Of a stretch of DNA of 64,000 bases, positions 33,229 through 40,922 are shown piece after piece. The stretch is from contig NZ_JBDZDQ010000001.1 in the NCBI RefSeq assembly GCF_040049295.1, forward strand, positions 2,232,001 through 2,296,000, written 5' to 3'. Each line of letters opens with the position of its first letter. Position 1 is the stretch's first letter. This stretch comes from Sphingomonas sp. KR3-1. Its GTDB lineage: Bacteria > Pseudomonadota > Alphaproteobacteria > Sphingomonadales > Sphingomonadaceae. The notes beneath the pieces are model-generated. The model was not told the DNA's origin, searched no databases, and was given only the letters and a program-made list of their open reading frames with translations. Made by a program: the position numbers and the translations under genes.

Positions 33229-33408
33229 ATGACCCATGCGCAGCGAAATGCGGAGATTCTCAGGCTTCTTGAGGAGCAGACGAATCGCGGGCTTAAGTCC
33301 AAGGCTGCAGCACGTGCGACTCTGATCCGCGAAGGCATCTACACCGAGAAGGGCAAGCTCAGCGCCGAATTCGGCGGCAAGCGCAAAAAGGCTGCCGTCG
33401 CCGCTTGA
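33229..33408 (+). CDS. Antitoxin-like 59-aa protein
   Basis: Start ATG 33229 is chosen for AAGGA 8 bases upstream; ATG 33208 and 33220 are alternatives. Basic helical protein (AQRNAEILRLLEEQTNRGLK) followed by the block ATLIREGIYTEKGKLSAEFG and a Lys/Ala tail. I remember small rhizobial and sphingomonad proteins with a similar EGIYT-x-x-G-x-L motif, but cannot check. Stop codon overlaps the TTG start of the next gene by 4 bases (TTGA), the arrangement of toxin-antitoxin pairs. Antitoxin function is inferred. Confidence 0.65.
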   Translation: MTHAQRNAEILRLLEEQTNRGLKSKAAARATLIREGIYTEKGKLSAEFGGKRKKAAVAA

Positions 33409-34031
33409 GCCGGCTCGCTACGTCATTTGTATTGGGATATCATGGGTGCGACCATGAAACCGCTATTGAGGCGGTCAGCGGCGATATTTCGCTGCTTCAG
33501 AGCAAACGCGACTATGATTGGCTCGGGCCAGGCGCTTATTTCTGGGAATCAGACCCAACACGCGCTTTCGAGTGGGCGCAGTGGAAAGTCGAACGCGGCG
33601 AATATGCACGCCCTGCTGTTGTCGGGGCAGTTATCGACCTTCGGCACTGCCTGGACCTTGTGTCACGCGAGGATCTTCGCCTCGTAGAGGCCGCCTATAC
33701 ATCGTTTCAGCGACTGCAAGAGCGCGCTGGACTGCCGATGCCGGAAAACAAGAGCGTGAAAGGCCAGCCCGACGCGGATCGCGTGTTACGATACCTGGAT
33801 TGCGCAGTCTTGCGCCACCTGCACAGCATCCTCGACGACCAGCCGCCGGAGGCGCGACTTATTGAACCGTTCGACACGGTGCGGGGCATGTTCACCGAGG
33901 GCGGGCATCTCTATCCTGGGAGCGGGATCAGCAAGAAAAGCCACGTACAGATTGCGGTGCGCAATGACGATTGCATCAAGGGGCTCTTTCATCCGCGTCA
34001 GCCCTCGGGCCCACATGTGGCGGTGCGCTGA
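33405..34031 (+). CDS. ADP-ribosyltransferase-like protein, candidate toxin
   Basis: 208 aa, TTG start at 33405. The N-terminal half has an ART/PARP-like layout: LGYHGCDHETA (His of strand 1), DYDWLGPGAYFWESDPTRA (aromatic of the second motif plus the helix that follows), then EWA. A third element near the C-terminus, SHVQIAVRNDDCIKG, ends in a strand where ARTs carry their catalytic Glu/Gln. DUF3990 proteins share this order. No signal or TM segment. Paired by overlap with the small upstream gene. Enzyme activity and toxicity are inferred, not shown. Confidence 0.65.
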   Translation: MSRLATSFVLGYHGCDHETAIEAVSGDISLLQSKRDYDWLGPGAYFWESDPTRAFEWAQWKVERGEYARPAVVGAVIDLRHCLDLVSREDLRLVEAAYTSFQRLQERAGLPMPENKSVKGQPDADRVLRYLDCAVLRHLHSILDDQPPEARLIEPFDTVRGMFTEGGHLYPGSGISKKSHVQIAVRNDDCIKGLFHPRQPSGPHVAVR

Positions 34032-34040
34032 CCGGCCATC

Positions 34041-34775
34041 TCATTCGACTGCCGACCCCAGCCACTCCGGAATCAGCGCATCGCCCAGCGCCTCGACGCG
34101 GCGGAGCTCCACCATCAGGCCGAGTTCCGGATAGCTCGCACGGGTGCGCTCGCCCGCTTCGCCGAGCGGCGCGACCACCAGCCGGCGGTTGACCTTGGCG
34201 CGATAATGCATGCGCGCCGTGTTCTCCTGGCCGACATAACAGCCCTTGGCGAAACTGACTCCATTCAGTTCGGCAGCGTTGCATTCAAGCCACAGCGTCT
34301 TGTCCTGGCCCAGCTCCTCGACGCCTTCGGTGACGCCCAGACGCAGGCGATGCTCCCGCCATCCGGTTGCCGCTTCGCCTGACGCGAGGCCGAGCCAGCG
34401 ATGGCCGAGCGCGGCGAGGCGCGGGTCGGGCACGCCCTGCGCGGACTCGCGCGCCCAGTGCACGCCGCCTTCCGCCGGCTCGATCGTGATTGCGCGCCGC
34501 AGCCGGTAGATGCCCAGCCGCCGCGCCAGCGCCTCCCGCTGCGCCGCCTCGCACTCGACCAGGATTGCGTCGCCTTCCGCCCAGAGCAGAAAATCGAACA
34601 GCGCCTTGCCCTGCGGGGTGAGCAGCGCGGCCCATTGCGGCGTATCGGGCGCGACGGTCGCCATGTCCTGCGTCACCAGCCCCTGCAGGAAGCCGCGGAC
34701 ATCGTCGCCGGCGATGCGGATCAGGGCGCGGTCGTCCAGCCAGGTGCCGGAAACGCCAATACTGGTATCGGTCAT
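34041..34775 (-). CDS. ygfZ: YgfZ/GcvT-type folate-binding protein
   Basis: Tetrahydrofolate-dependent factor for repair or maturation of certain Fe-S enzymes. 244 aa; the family hallmark KGCYVGQENTAR (K-G-C-Y-x-G-Q-E) is at about residue 190, with DDVRGFLQGLVTQDM near the N-terminus. ATG 34775 is preferred over longer in-frame starts because it begins in the family's usual place. Divergent from dihydroorotase with a 46-base shared upstream region. Confidence 0.92.
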   Translation of the reverse strand: MTDTSIGVSGTWLDDRALIRIAGDDVRGFLQGLVTQDMATVAPDTPQWAALLTPQGKALFDFLLWAEGDAILVECEAAQREALARRLGIYRLRRAITIEPAEGGVHWARESAQGVPDPRLAALGHRWLGLASGEAATGWREHRLRLGVTEGVEELGQDKTLWLECNAAELNGVSFAKGCYVGQENTARMHYRAKVNRRLVVAPLGEAGERTRASYPELGLMVELRRVEALGDALIPEWLGSAVE

Positions 34776-34821
34776 TCCGAACAGGTAGGGGGTGGGCGGG
34801 GGCGACGGAAGAGGCGCGAAC

Positions 34822-36144
34822 ATGAATGTCGATCTGAAGCTCAAGGGCGGGCGCGTGCATCTGCCCTCCGGTCCGGTGGAAGCCGATATCGGCGTGTCGA
34901 ACGGCCGCATCGTCGCGATCGGCGGGGTGCTGGATGCGGGCGAGACGATCGACTGCACCGGGCTCGACGTGCTGCCCGGGGTGATCGACAGCCAGGTGCA
35001 TTTCCGCGAGCCGGGGCTCGAGGCCAAGGAAGACCTGGAGAGCGGCGCGCGCGCGGCGGTGCTCGGCGGTGTCACCGCGGTGTTCGAGATGCCCAACACC
35101 AAGCCCAATACCGATTCGGCCGAGGCGGTGCAGGACAAGCTCGCGCGCGCCAAGGACCGGATGTGGTGCGACCACGCCTTTTATGTCGGCGCGACCAACA
35201 ACAATGCCGAGCATCTCGCCGAGCTCGAGCGGCTGCCGGGCACCGCGGGCATCAAGATCTTCATGGGCGCCTCGACCGGCGACCTGCTCGTCTCCGACGA
35301 TGCCAATCTTGCACGCGTGCTCGCCTCGGGCCATCGCCGCGTCGCGATCCATGCCGAGGACGAGTTCCGCATGCAGGATCGCCTCGGCGAGCGCGTGCCC
35401 GGCGACCCCTCGAGCCATCCGGTGTGGCGCGACGACGAGAGCGCGATGCTGGCGACGCGACGCATCCTTGGCCTGGCGCGCGCGGCGCGGCGGCGCATCC
35501 ATGTCCTCCATGTGACGACGCCGGCGGAACTCGAGCTGCTCGGCCAGAACAAGGACATCGCTACCTGCGAAGTCACCCCGCAACACCTGACGCTGGCGGG
35601 CGAAGAGGCCTATCCGACGATCGGCACCTTCGCGCAGATGAACCCGCCGATCCGCTCGGGCGCGCACCGCGCCGGGCTGTGGCACTGGCTCAACCAGGGC
35701 GTGCCCGATGTGCTCGGCTCGGATCACGCGCCGCATACGCGCGAGGAAAAGGCAAAGCCCTATCCCGACAGCCCCAGCGGCATGCCCGGCGTGCAGACGC
35801 TGCTGCCGCTGATGCTCAACCATGTCGCCGAGGGGCGGACGACGCTGCAGCGCGTGATCGACCTGACCAGCGCGGGGCCGCAGCGGATCTTCGGCATCGT
35901 CGGCAAGGGCCGCATCGCCGTCGGCTATGACGCGGATTTCACCGTGGTCGACCTGAAGGCGCGCTGGACGGTGGAGGAGAGCTGGCTCGCCTCGCGCTGC
36001 GGCTGGTCGCCGTTCACCGACATGCAGCTCACCGGCAAGCCCGTCGGCACGATCGTACGCGGCAACCGGGTGATGTGGGAGGCCGAGCTCGCCAACCGGG
36101 CGGTCGGCCAGCCGATCCGCTTCGAGGCGGTCGAGTTCGGGTGA
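34822..36144 (+). CDS. pyrC: Dihydroorotase, class I
   Basis: Cyclises carbamoyl aspartate to dihydroorotate in pyrimidine synthesis. 440 aa amidohydrolase. Metal-site motif reads IDSQVHFREPG: His60 is present but the first His of the usual HxH is Gln58. Carboxylated Lys145 in GIKIFMGAS, His in VAIHAEDE, and Asp in GSDHAPHTREEK are conserved. The Gln version may be normal for this alphaproteobacterial subgroup. Start ATG 34822. Overlaps the SRPBCC gene by 4 nt. Confidence 0.9.
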   Translation: MNVDLKLKGGRVHLPSGPVEADIGVSNGRIVAIGGVLDAGETIDCTGLDVLPGVIDSQVHFREPGLEAKEDLESGARAAVLGGVTAVFEMPNTKPNTDSAEAVQDKLARAKDRMWCDHAFYVGATNNNAEHLAELERLPGTAGIKIFMGASTGDLLVSDDANLARVLASGHRRVAIHAEDEFRMQDRLGERVPGDPSSHPVWRDDESAMLATRRILGLARAARRRIHVLHVTTPAELELLGQNKDIATCEVTPQHLTLAGEEAYPTIGTFAQMNPPIRSGAHRAGLWHWLNQGVPDVLGSDHAPHTREEKAKPYPDSPSGMPGVQTLLPLMLNHVAEGRTTLQRVIDLTSAGPQRIFGIVGKGRIAVGYDADFTVVDLKARWTVEESWLASRCGWSPFTDMQLTGKPVGTIVRGNRVMWEAELANRAVGQPIRFEAVEFG

Positions 36145-36605
36145 GGACGGTCTCGCGTACCGATCGTGCTTCGCGGCTGATCAAGGCGCCGGCCAGCCGT
36201 GTCTATCGCGCCTTCATCGATCCCGAGGCGCTGATACGCTGGTTGCCCCCCGAGGGGATGACCGGCGAGATGCTGGCGTTCGATGCGCGGCCGGGCGGCG
36301 GCTACCGGATGGCGCTCCATTATGCCGACGACACCCCGGGCAAGACCGGCGAGCATAGCGATGTCGTCGAGACGCGCTTCGTCGCGCTCAACCCGGGCAG
36401 GGGCATCGTCCAGACGGCGGTGTTCGAGTCGGAGGATCCGGCCTTTGCCGGCACGATGCGGATGAGCTGGAGCCTGGAGCCGGCCGAGGGCGGCACCCGC
36501 GTCGCGATCACCTGCGAGGACGTGCCCCAGGGCATCCGCAAGCAGGATCATCTGGCCGGGCTGAAGTCGTCGCTCGCCAATCTCGCGGCGTTCGTCGGCG
36601 GGTAG
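36141..36605 (+). CDS. SRPBCC (AHSA1-like) domain protein
   Basis: 154 aa. START/Bet v1 fold of the Aha1 subfamily: SRLIKAPASRVYRAFIDPEALIRWLPPEGM at the start, central WSLEPAEGGTRVAI strand pair and a long C-terminal helix (DHLAGLKSSLANLAAFVG). Binds a hydrophobic ligand in the family; ligand unknown. GTG start at 36141 overlaps the pyrC stop, so it is co-expressed with pyrimidine synthesis, perhaps by chance. Confidence 0.88.
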   Translation: MRTVSRTDRASRLIKAPASRVYRAFIDPEALIRWLPPEGMTGEMLAFDARPGGGYRMALHYADDTPGKTGEHSDVVETRFVALNPGRGIVQTAVFESEDPAFAGTMRMSWSLEPAEGGTRVAITCEDVPQGIRKQDHLAGLKSSLANLAAFVGG

Positions 36606-36615
36606 GGCGGGACAG

Positions 36616-37551
36616 TCAGGCCGGTATCGCGGCGGCCCAGGCGGCGGCTTCGTCCTCGCGCCGGGCATGGACCAGCGGCGGCTCGGCGGTCGCCGCGGCC
36701 GGATCGACCTCGATCGTCGCGTCGTAGAGGAAGGTCGCGTTGCCGTGGAGGGTGACCATCCCTGCGGCATCGGCCTCGCCGATCACCAGCCCGCCCCTGT
36801 TGAATACCTTCATCGCGGTGCCGAAGGGGATGCGCCCGGTGCGGCCGGCGGCATAGACCGAGGAGGCCATCGCGCTGCCGCAACTGTCGGTCAGGCCGAC
36901 GCCGCGCTCATAGGTGCGCACGAACAGGTCCTTGCCGCGCAGCTCGACGAAGGAGACGTTCGCGCGCGCCGGGATCAGCGCCGGTCCCGCTTCGCACCAG
37001 TCGCCGAGCGCGACCAGCTCGGCTTCGTCGACCTTGTCCACGAACGTCACCAGATGCGGGTTGGGGATCGCGACCGCGGTGAAGCTGCGCGTGCTCGGCA
37101 GGCCCGGGATCGGTTCGTCGATCACCTTCTCGGCGGCAACGCGCAGCCCGACATCGCCGGTGCGCGTCGAGGCCGGGCCGGCGGTCTCGCGGATCGTCAC
37201 CACGCCGGGCGCCAGCGGCGCGGCGCGCGCCACCTCGGCGCCGCTCGTCTTCAGCCGCACCCGCGCCGTATCGATCCCGAGCAGCTCGAACCCCAGCCGT
37301 GCGACGCAGCGCAGCCCGTTGAGGCAGGTCTCGGCTTCCGAACCGTCCGAATTGAACATGCGCATGCCGAATGCGTGCGTCTCGTTGCCGGCGGTGAGCA
37401 GCAACAGCCCGTCGCCGCCCACCGGCCCGTCGCGGTCGGCGAGTGCGCGCGCAACGCCCGCCCAGTCCGCATCGGACAGGTCGAGCGCACGCGCATCGAT
37501 CAGCGGGAAGTCGTTCCCCGAGCCATGGCACTTGATGAAGGCGAGCCGCAT
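36616..37551 (-). CDS. dapF: Diaminopimelate epimerase-like protein, divergent
   Basis: Epimerises LL- to meso-diaminopimelate for lysine and peptidoglycan. 311 aa (family usually about 270-285), with a longer C-terminus. Both catalytic Cys are present: Cys76 in SDGSEAETCLNGLRC and Cys224 in TDSCGSAM. The usual CGNG is CLNG and the usual GETxxCGTG is GLTDSCGSA, so active-site neighbours differ. His166 (NPHLV) and Glu215-Arg216 are kept. It may be the only DapF or a paralogue. Confidence 0.82.
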   Translation of the reverse strand: MRLAFIKCHGSGNDFPLIDARALDLSDADWAGVARALADRDGPVGGDGLLLLTAGNETHAFGMRMFNSDGSEAETCLNGLRCVARLGFELLGIDTARVRLKTSGAEVARAAPLAPGVVTIRETAGPASTRTGDVGLRVAAEKVIDEPIPGLPSTRSFTAVAIPNPHLVTFVDKVDEAELVALGDWCEAGPALIPARANVSFVELRGKDLFVRTYERGVGLTDSCGSAMASSVYAAGRTGRIPFGTAMKVFNRGGLVIGEADAAGMVTLHGNATFLYDATIEVDPAAATAEPPLVHARREDEAAAWAAAIPA

Positions 37552-37583
37552 GCCGCCCCTCTAGGGCTCCCGCGGCCCGCTGG

Positions 37584-38258
37584 CTAGCCGGCGACTGCCT
37601 CGCGCGGCACCGGGCCGCCCATCGCATCGACCATCGCCTTGTCGCGGGTGATGATCGCCGCGAAGCTCGGTCGCGCATGCATTTTCGCCACCCAGTCGGC
37701 GAGCCGCGGATAGGTGGCGGGATCCACCGTCACGCCGATGCAGCCGAGCGTCGCGAGCGGGCTCGCCACGGCGATGTCGGCCAGCGTCAGCCGGTCATCG
37801 ACCAGGAAACCGCTCTCCGGGATGGCGCCTTCCAGATAGGCCAGGATCGGCGGCATCAGGTCCCGCTCGGCGGCGTCGGCGGCGGCATGGTCGCACTCCA
37901 TCTTGAGCACGCGCGGGCGCACGAAGCGCTGCCCGAAGATCGCGCCGCCCGCAGCCATCATCAGCGTGTCCGCGAGCTCGTCGAACCAGATCGTCCGTGC
38001 CCGGGCGCGCGGCTCGGCGGGGATCAGGCTCGGCTCGGGATATTTGGCATCGAGATAGGCGACGATCGCCGAGCTGTCCGAGATCAGGAAGTCGCCATCC
38101 TTGAACCCGGGCATCTTGCCGAACGGGCTGGCAGCCATGAATTCCGGCCCGCCGCGGCCCATGCCGGCAGCCTGCAATTCCAGCTCCAGCCCTTTTTCGG
38201 CGCCGAACACCATGACCTTGCGCACATAGGGCGAAAGCGTCGAACCAAACACGATCAT
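37584..38258 (-). CDS. Glutathione S-transferase family protein
   Basis: 224 aa. Thioredoxin-like N-domain (about 1-80) with the catalytic-position segment FGSTLSPYVRKVMVFGAEKG and the glutathione-binding SDSSAIVAYLDAKYP; helical C-domain about 95-210 with LTLADIAVASPLATLG. Start 38258 is set by GAGGAGAGG upstream; the longer frame is unconvincing. Substrate unknown. The 231-base gap to 38489 upstream shows no gene. Confidence 0.9.
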   Translation of the reverse strand: MIVFGSTLSPYVRKVMVFGAEKGLELELQAAGMGRGGPEFMAASPFGKMPGFKDGDFLISDSSAIVAYLDAKYPEPSLIPAEPRARARTIWFDELADTLMMAAGGAIFGQRFVRPRVLKMECDHAAADAAERDLMPPILAYLEGAIPESGFLVDDRLTLADIAVASPLATLGCIGVTVDPATYPRLADWVAKMHARPSFAAIITRDKAMVDAMGGPVPREAVAG

Positions 38259-38489
38259 GCCAACCTCTCCTCGGCTTTGGCATAGGCTATCCGATCGGTT
38301 GCAATGAGCAACCGGCTTCTGCGCGGCAGGTGCGTTCCCTGGCGTGGAGGTTTCCCGCGCCGGACGCTGCTGCGGCCTTTTATCGTGCTGCGGCGCACCT
38401 CCATTCTGGATCAAGACGCACCCGGTGTCGAATCGCGGATGACCCGTTTTGGCGGAGACAGGGTGAAGGCGGGCTTTACCAGCGCTGCT

Positions 38490-38939
38490 TCATTTCAACC
38501 CGTAAAAGTCCGCGACCCGGTCGAGCGCGAAGCACAGCACCAGCTTGCCTGCCCGGCTCGGCCAGCCCAGCGCCTTTTCCGCCGGGCCCAGCCCCTCGCC
38601 GGCGCAGACCACGCGCCACAATATGTCGGTCAGGCCCGGCCCGGCCGCCGCCGTCGCCCCGTCGAAGCGGCGCCGCGCCGCGAGCTGCGCGAGCGTCGGG
38701 TCGAGCCGCTCGGGCGCAGTGCCGCGCGCCACCGGCATCGCATCCCAGCGCATCGTCACTCGCGGCCCGAGCGCCGCCATCTCATAGTCGGCGCGCAGCC
38801 GCTCGCCCGCCTCGAGCTGGCGCAGGCTGACATGGCCCCGCGCCGCCAGCCAGGCCATCGGCGATTCGGCCTGGTTCACCGTGACGCGGCGCCGCGCGCC
38901 GCGCTCTTCAATCGTCCGTTCGATCAGCTCACGCATCAT
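38490..38939 (-). CDS. DUF6456 protein
   Basis: 149 aa. Helical protein with ESPMAWLAARGHVSLRQLEA (HTH-like), AGERLRADYEMAALGPRVTM and GLTDILWRVVCAGEGL, the pattern of the alphaproteobacterial DUF6456 domain that is found alone or behind an XRE helix-turn-helix. Strong ribosome site AAAGGAG before the ATG at 38939 (or 38936). Divergent from the XRE gene at 39031; the pair may share a 91-base regulatory gap. Confidence 0.78.
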   Translation of the reverse strand: MMRELIERTIEERGARRRVTVNQAESPMAWLAARGHVSLRQLEAGERLRADYEMAALGPRVTMRWDAMPVARGTAPERLDPTLAQLAARRRFDGATAAAGPGLTDILWRVVCAGEGLGPAEKALGWPSRAGKLVLCFALDRVADFYGLK

Positions 38940-39030
38940 CGATCTCCTTTTGTTCCGATTCGCAAGCCTTGCCATGAGGGCACGATTGTAGGAAAGGAGG
39001 AAACCGATTTGGTTATTGAAGGTGCGATCG

Positions 39031-39594
39031 ATGATCACTGCCATCCGCGAGGTGCGCCGCGCCAAGGGGCTGACGCTCGAGGAAGTGGCCGCGCGCTGCG
39101 AGCCGCCCACCACCGCGCAGACGATCGGCCGGCTCGAGATGGGCACGCGCACGGTTTCGGTCGGCTGGCTCAACCGGATCGCCGCCGCGCTCGGCGTCGA
39201 CTCGGCCGATCTGGTGAAGCTGCCCGAGCGGCCGGAGATTCCCGTGGCGGCGCTGCTCGACGGCAGCGGAGCGCAGGCCCCACGCAGGACTGCCACGGTG
39301 GTGCCGCCGCACGCCGAGCCCGGGCTGGTCGCACTCGCCGTAACGGCCGGGATCGGCGACTATCGCGCCGGGGACGAGATCTGGTGCCGCACCCTCGCGT
39401 CCGAAGGCTATGCGGGGGCGCTCAACCGCGACGTGCTGGTGCCGCGCCCGGCTGGGCGCTTCCTGTTCGGACGGCTGATCGGGCGCGAGGGCGACCGGCT
39501 GCACCTGCTTCCGCTCGGTGCCGGCGCGCGCCAGCAGGTCGTGGCCGATCCGCCCTGGATCGCGGTGGCGATCCGCCTCGTCCGCGCGCTCTGA
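39031..39594 (+). CDS. XRE-family transcriptional regulator
   Basis: 187 aa. HTH_3 domain at residues about 3-60 (IREVRRAKGLTLEEVAARCE, IGRLEMGTRTVSVGWLNRIA), then a C-terminal domain with ICR-like DEIWCRTLASEGYAGALNRD and LFGRLIGREGD that resembles an S24-type sensory fold without obvious catalytic residues. ATG 39031 has GAAGG upstream; TTG 39016 is an alternative. Divergent from the DUF6456 gene. Confidence 0.85.
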   Translation: MITAIREVRRAKGLTLEEVAARCEPPTTAQTIGRLEMGTRTVSVGWLNRIAAALGVDSADLVKLPERPEIPVAALLDGSGAQAPRRTATVVPPHAEPGLVALAVTAGIGDYRAGDEIWCRTLASEGYAGALNRDVLVPRPAGRFLFGRLIGREGDRLHLLPLGAGARQQVVADPPWIAVAIRLVRAL

Positions 39595-39667
39595 AACCCC
39601 TTCTGAATCACCTTGCGGAGCGCCGCGGACAGGCGCACTCTCCGGTCAAAAGCAGGAGGGGTACAGC

Positions 39668-40036
39668 ATGCTGAAACTGGGGCTGGCGGCGGCTGCCGCA
39701 CTCGTGATCGCGGCACCCGCGATGGCGGACGATTGGGATTTCGTGCTGATCAACAGCAGCGGCAAGGCGATCAAGACGGTCGAGATCGCGCCGACGGGCA
39801 CCACCACCTGGCAGCCCAACAAGGTCGATCCCGAATTCAAGAAGGAAGACACGGTGGTGAAGCCCGGCGGGCGGATGACCGTGCATTTCGACAAGGGCAG
39901 CGGCTGCAAGTACGACGTGAAGCTCAACTTCGCCGACAACAGCAACGCGGTTTGGACGGCGATCAACGTCTGCGACAATTCGTTCGTCACGGTGAAGTAC
40001 AGCGCGGCCGGCGCACCGGTCTTCACGGCGAACTGA
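39668..40036 (+). CDS. Small secreted protein
   Basis: 122 aa. Signal peptide 1-21 (ends AMADD), mature protein about 100 residues, mostly beta, with two Cys (GCKYDVKL and NVCDNSF) likely disulphide-bonded. Strong ribosome site AGGAGGGG. I recall similar orphan periplasmic proteins but no named family. Follows the XRE gene by 73 bases. Confidence 0.8.
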   Translation: MLKLGLAAAAALVIAAPAMADDWDFVLINSSGKAIKTVEIAPTGTTTWQPNKVDPEFKKEDTVVKPGGRMTVHFDKGSGCKYDVKLNFADNSNAVWTAINVCDNSFVTVKYSAAGAPVFTAN

Positions 40037-40076
40037 CCGCGTGCGGGCCGGGCGCCCGGCGCCCGGCCTCACCGCG

Positions 40077-40850
40077 CTAGAGCTTCCCGAACACCGCCTC
40101 GAATCCGGCGATGTCATGCTTCGCCAGGAAGCCTGCCTGCTCGATCCAGCGGTCGCGGTGGATGCGGCCCTGGAAATCGCCGAGCTTGGCGTCGAGCGCA
40201 TCGGCCTCTTCGGGGGTCAGTGCCGCCAGCTGGGCGAAGCTGGTGATCCCCACGCTGTTGAGCTTCTCGGCAAGGCGCGGGCCGACGCCCTTCATCCGGG
40301 TGAGCTCGTCCGTTGCGGGCGCTGCCGGTGCGGGCGCTACGGGCGCTGGTTCGACGTGCGCCGGCTCGGCGAGGTCCGAAGCCAGCGAAGCGGGCGACGC
40401 ATCTAGCGGCGCGGCAGCGGCGATCGGCTCATCGGCAAGCGGTTCGGGCGCCGGGGCTTCCTCCACGGTCGGTGCGGGCGGCATCGGTGCGATCTCGGCG
40501 ATGGGTGCCGCAACCGGCTGCGGCGCGGGTTCGGCAACCGGCACAGGAGCCGGCGCTTCGGCCACGGGCTCGGGAGCGGGGGCCTCGACCGGCGCCGGCG
40601 GTGCGATCACCGGCTCGGCAAGCGGTGGAGGCGCGGGCGCGACGGGCGGGGTGATCGAGCGCGCGGGCGGCTCGGCGAACTGCTCCTCGTTATACTCCTC
40701 GATTTCCTCGCGCGCATCGCGGCGGCGGGCGGCAAGGCGGGCGCCCCACCACAGGATCAGCAGCGCGAAGACGATTCCCGCCGCGATCAGCGCGAACGGG
40801 AGCGTCAGCCAGATTGGCGCACCGTGAAAGAGCGGTCCGGTGGTATTCAT
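40077..40850 (-). CDS. Membrane-anchored helix-hairpin-helix protein with Pro/Ala linker
   Basis: 257 aa. One N-terminal TM segment (about 13-37, LPFALIAAGIVFALLILWWG), a basic/acidic stretch, a roughly 120-residue Ala/Pro/Glu-rich linker, and a C-terminal HhH domain about 185-257 (MKGVGPRLAEKLNSVGITSF, FQGRIHRDRWIEQAGFLAKH). Proteins with this HhH tail are common in alphaproteobacteria and often called NADH-related or flap-endonuclease-like; the function is unproven. Possibly binds DNA at the membrane. Confidence 0.82.
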   Translation of the reverse strand: MNTTGPLFHGAPIWLTLPFALIAAGIVFALLILWWGARLAARRRDAREEIEEYNEEQFAEPPARSITPPVAPAPPPLAEPVIAPPAPVEAPAPEPVAEAPAPVPVAEPAPQPVAAPIAEIAPMPPAPTVEEAPAPEPLADEPIAAAAPLDASPASLASDLAEPAHVEPAPVAPAPAAPATDELTRMKGVGPRLAEKLNSVGITSFAQLAALTPEEADALDAKLGDFQGRIHRDRWIEQAGFLAKHDIAGFEAVFGKL

Positions 40851-40922
40851 CTGCGCCTGTCCCCGTCATGCAGTTGGCGATTCCCGGCAACTGCATAACG
40901 TGGTGCGGCGCAGCGCGACAAG

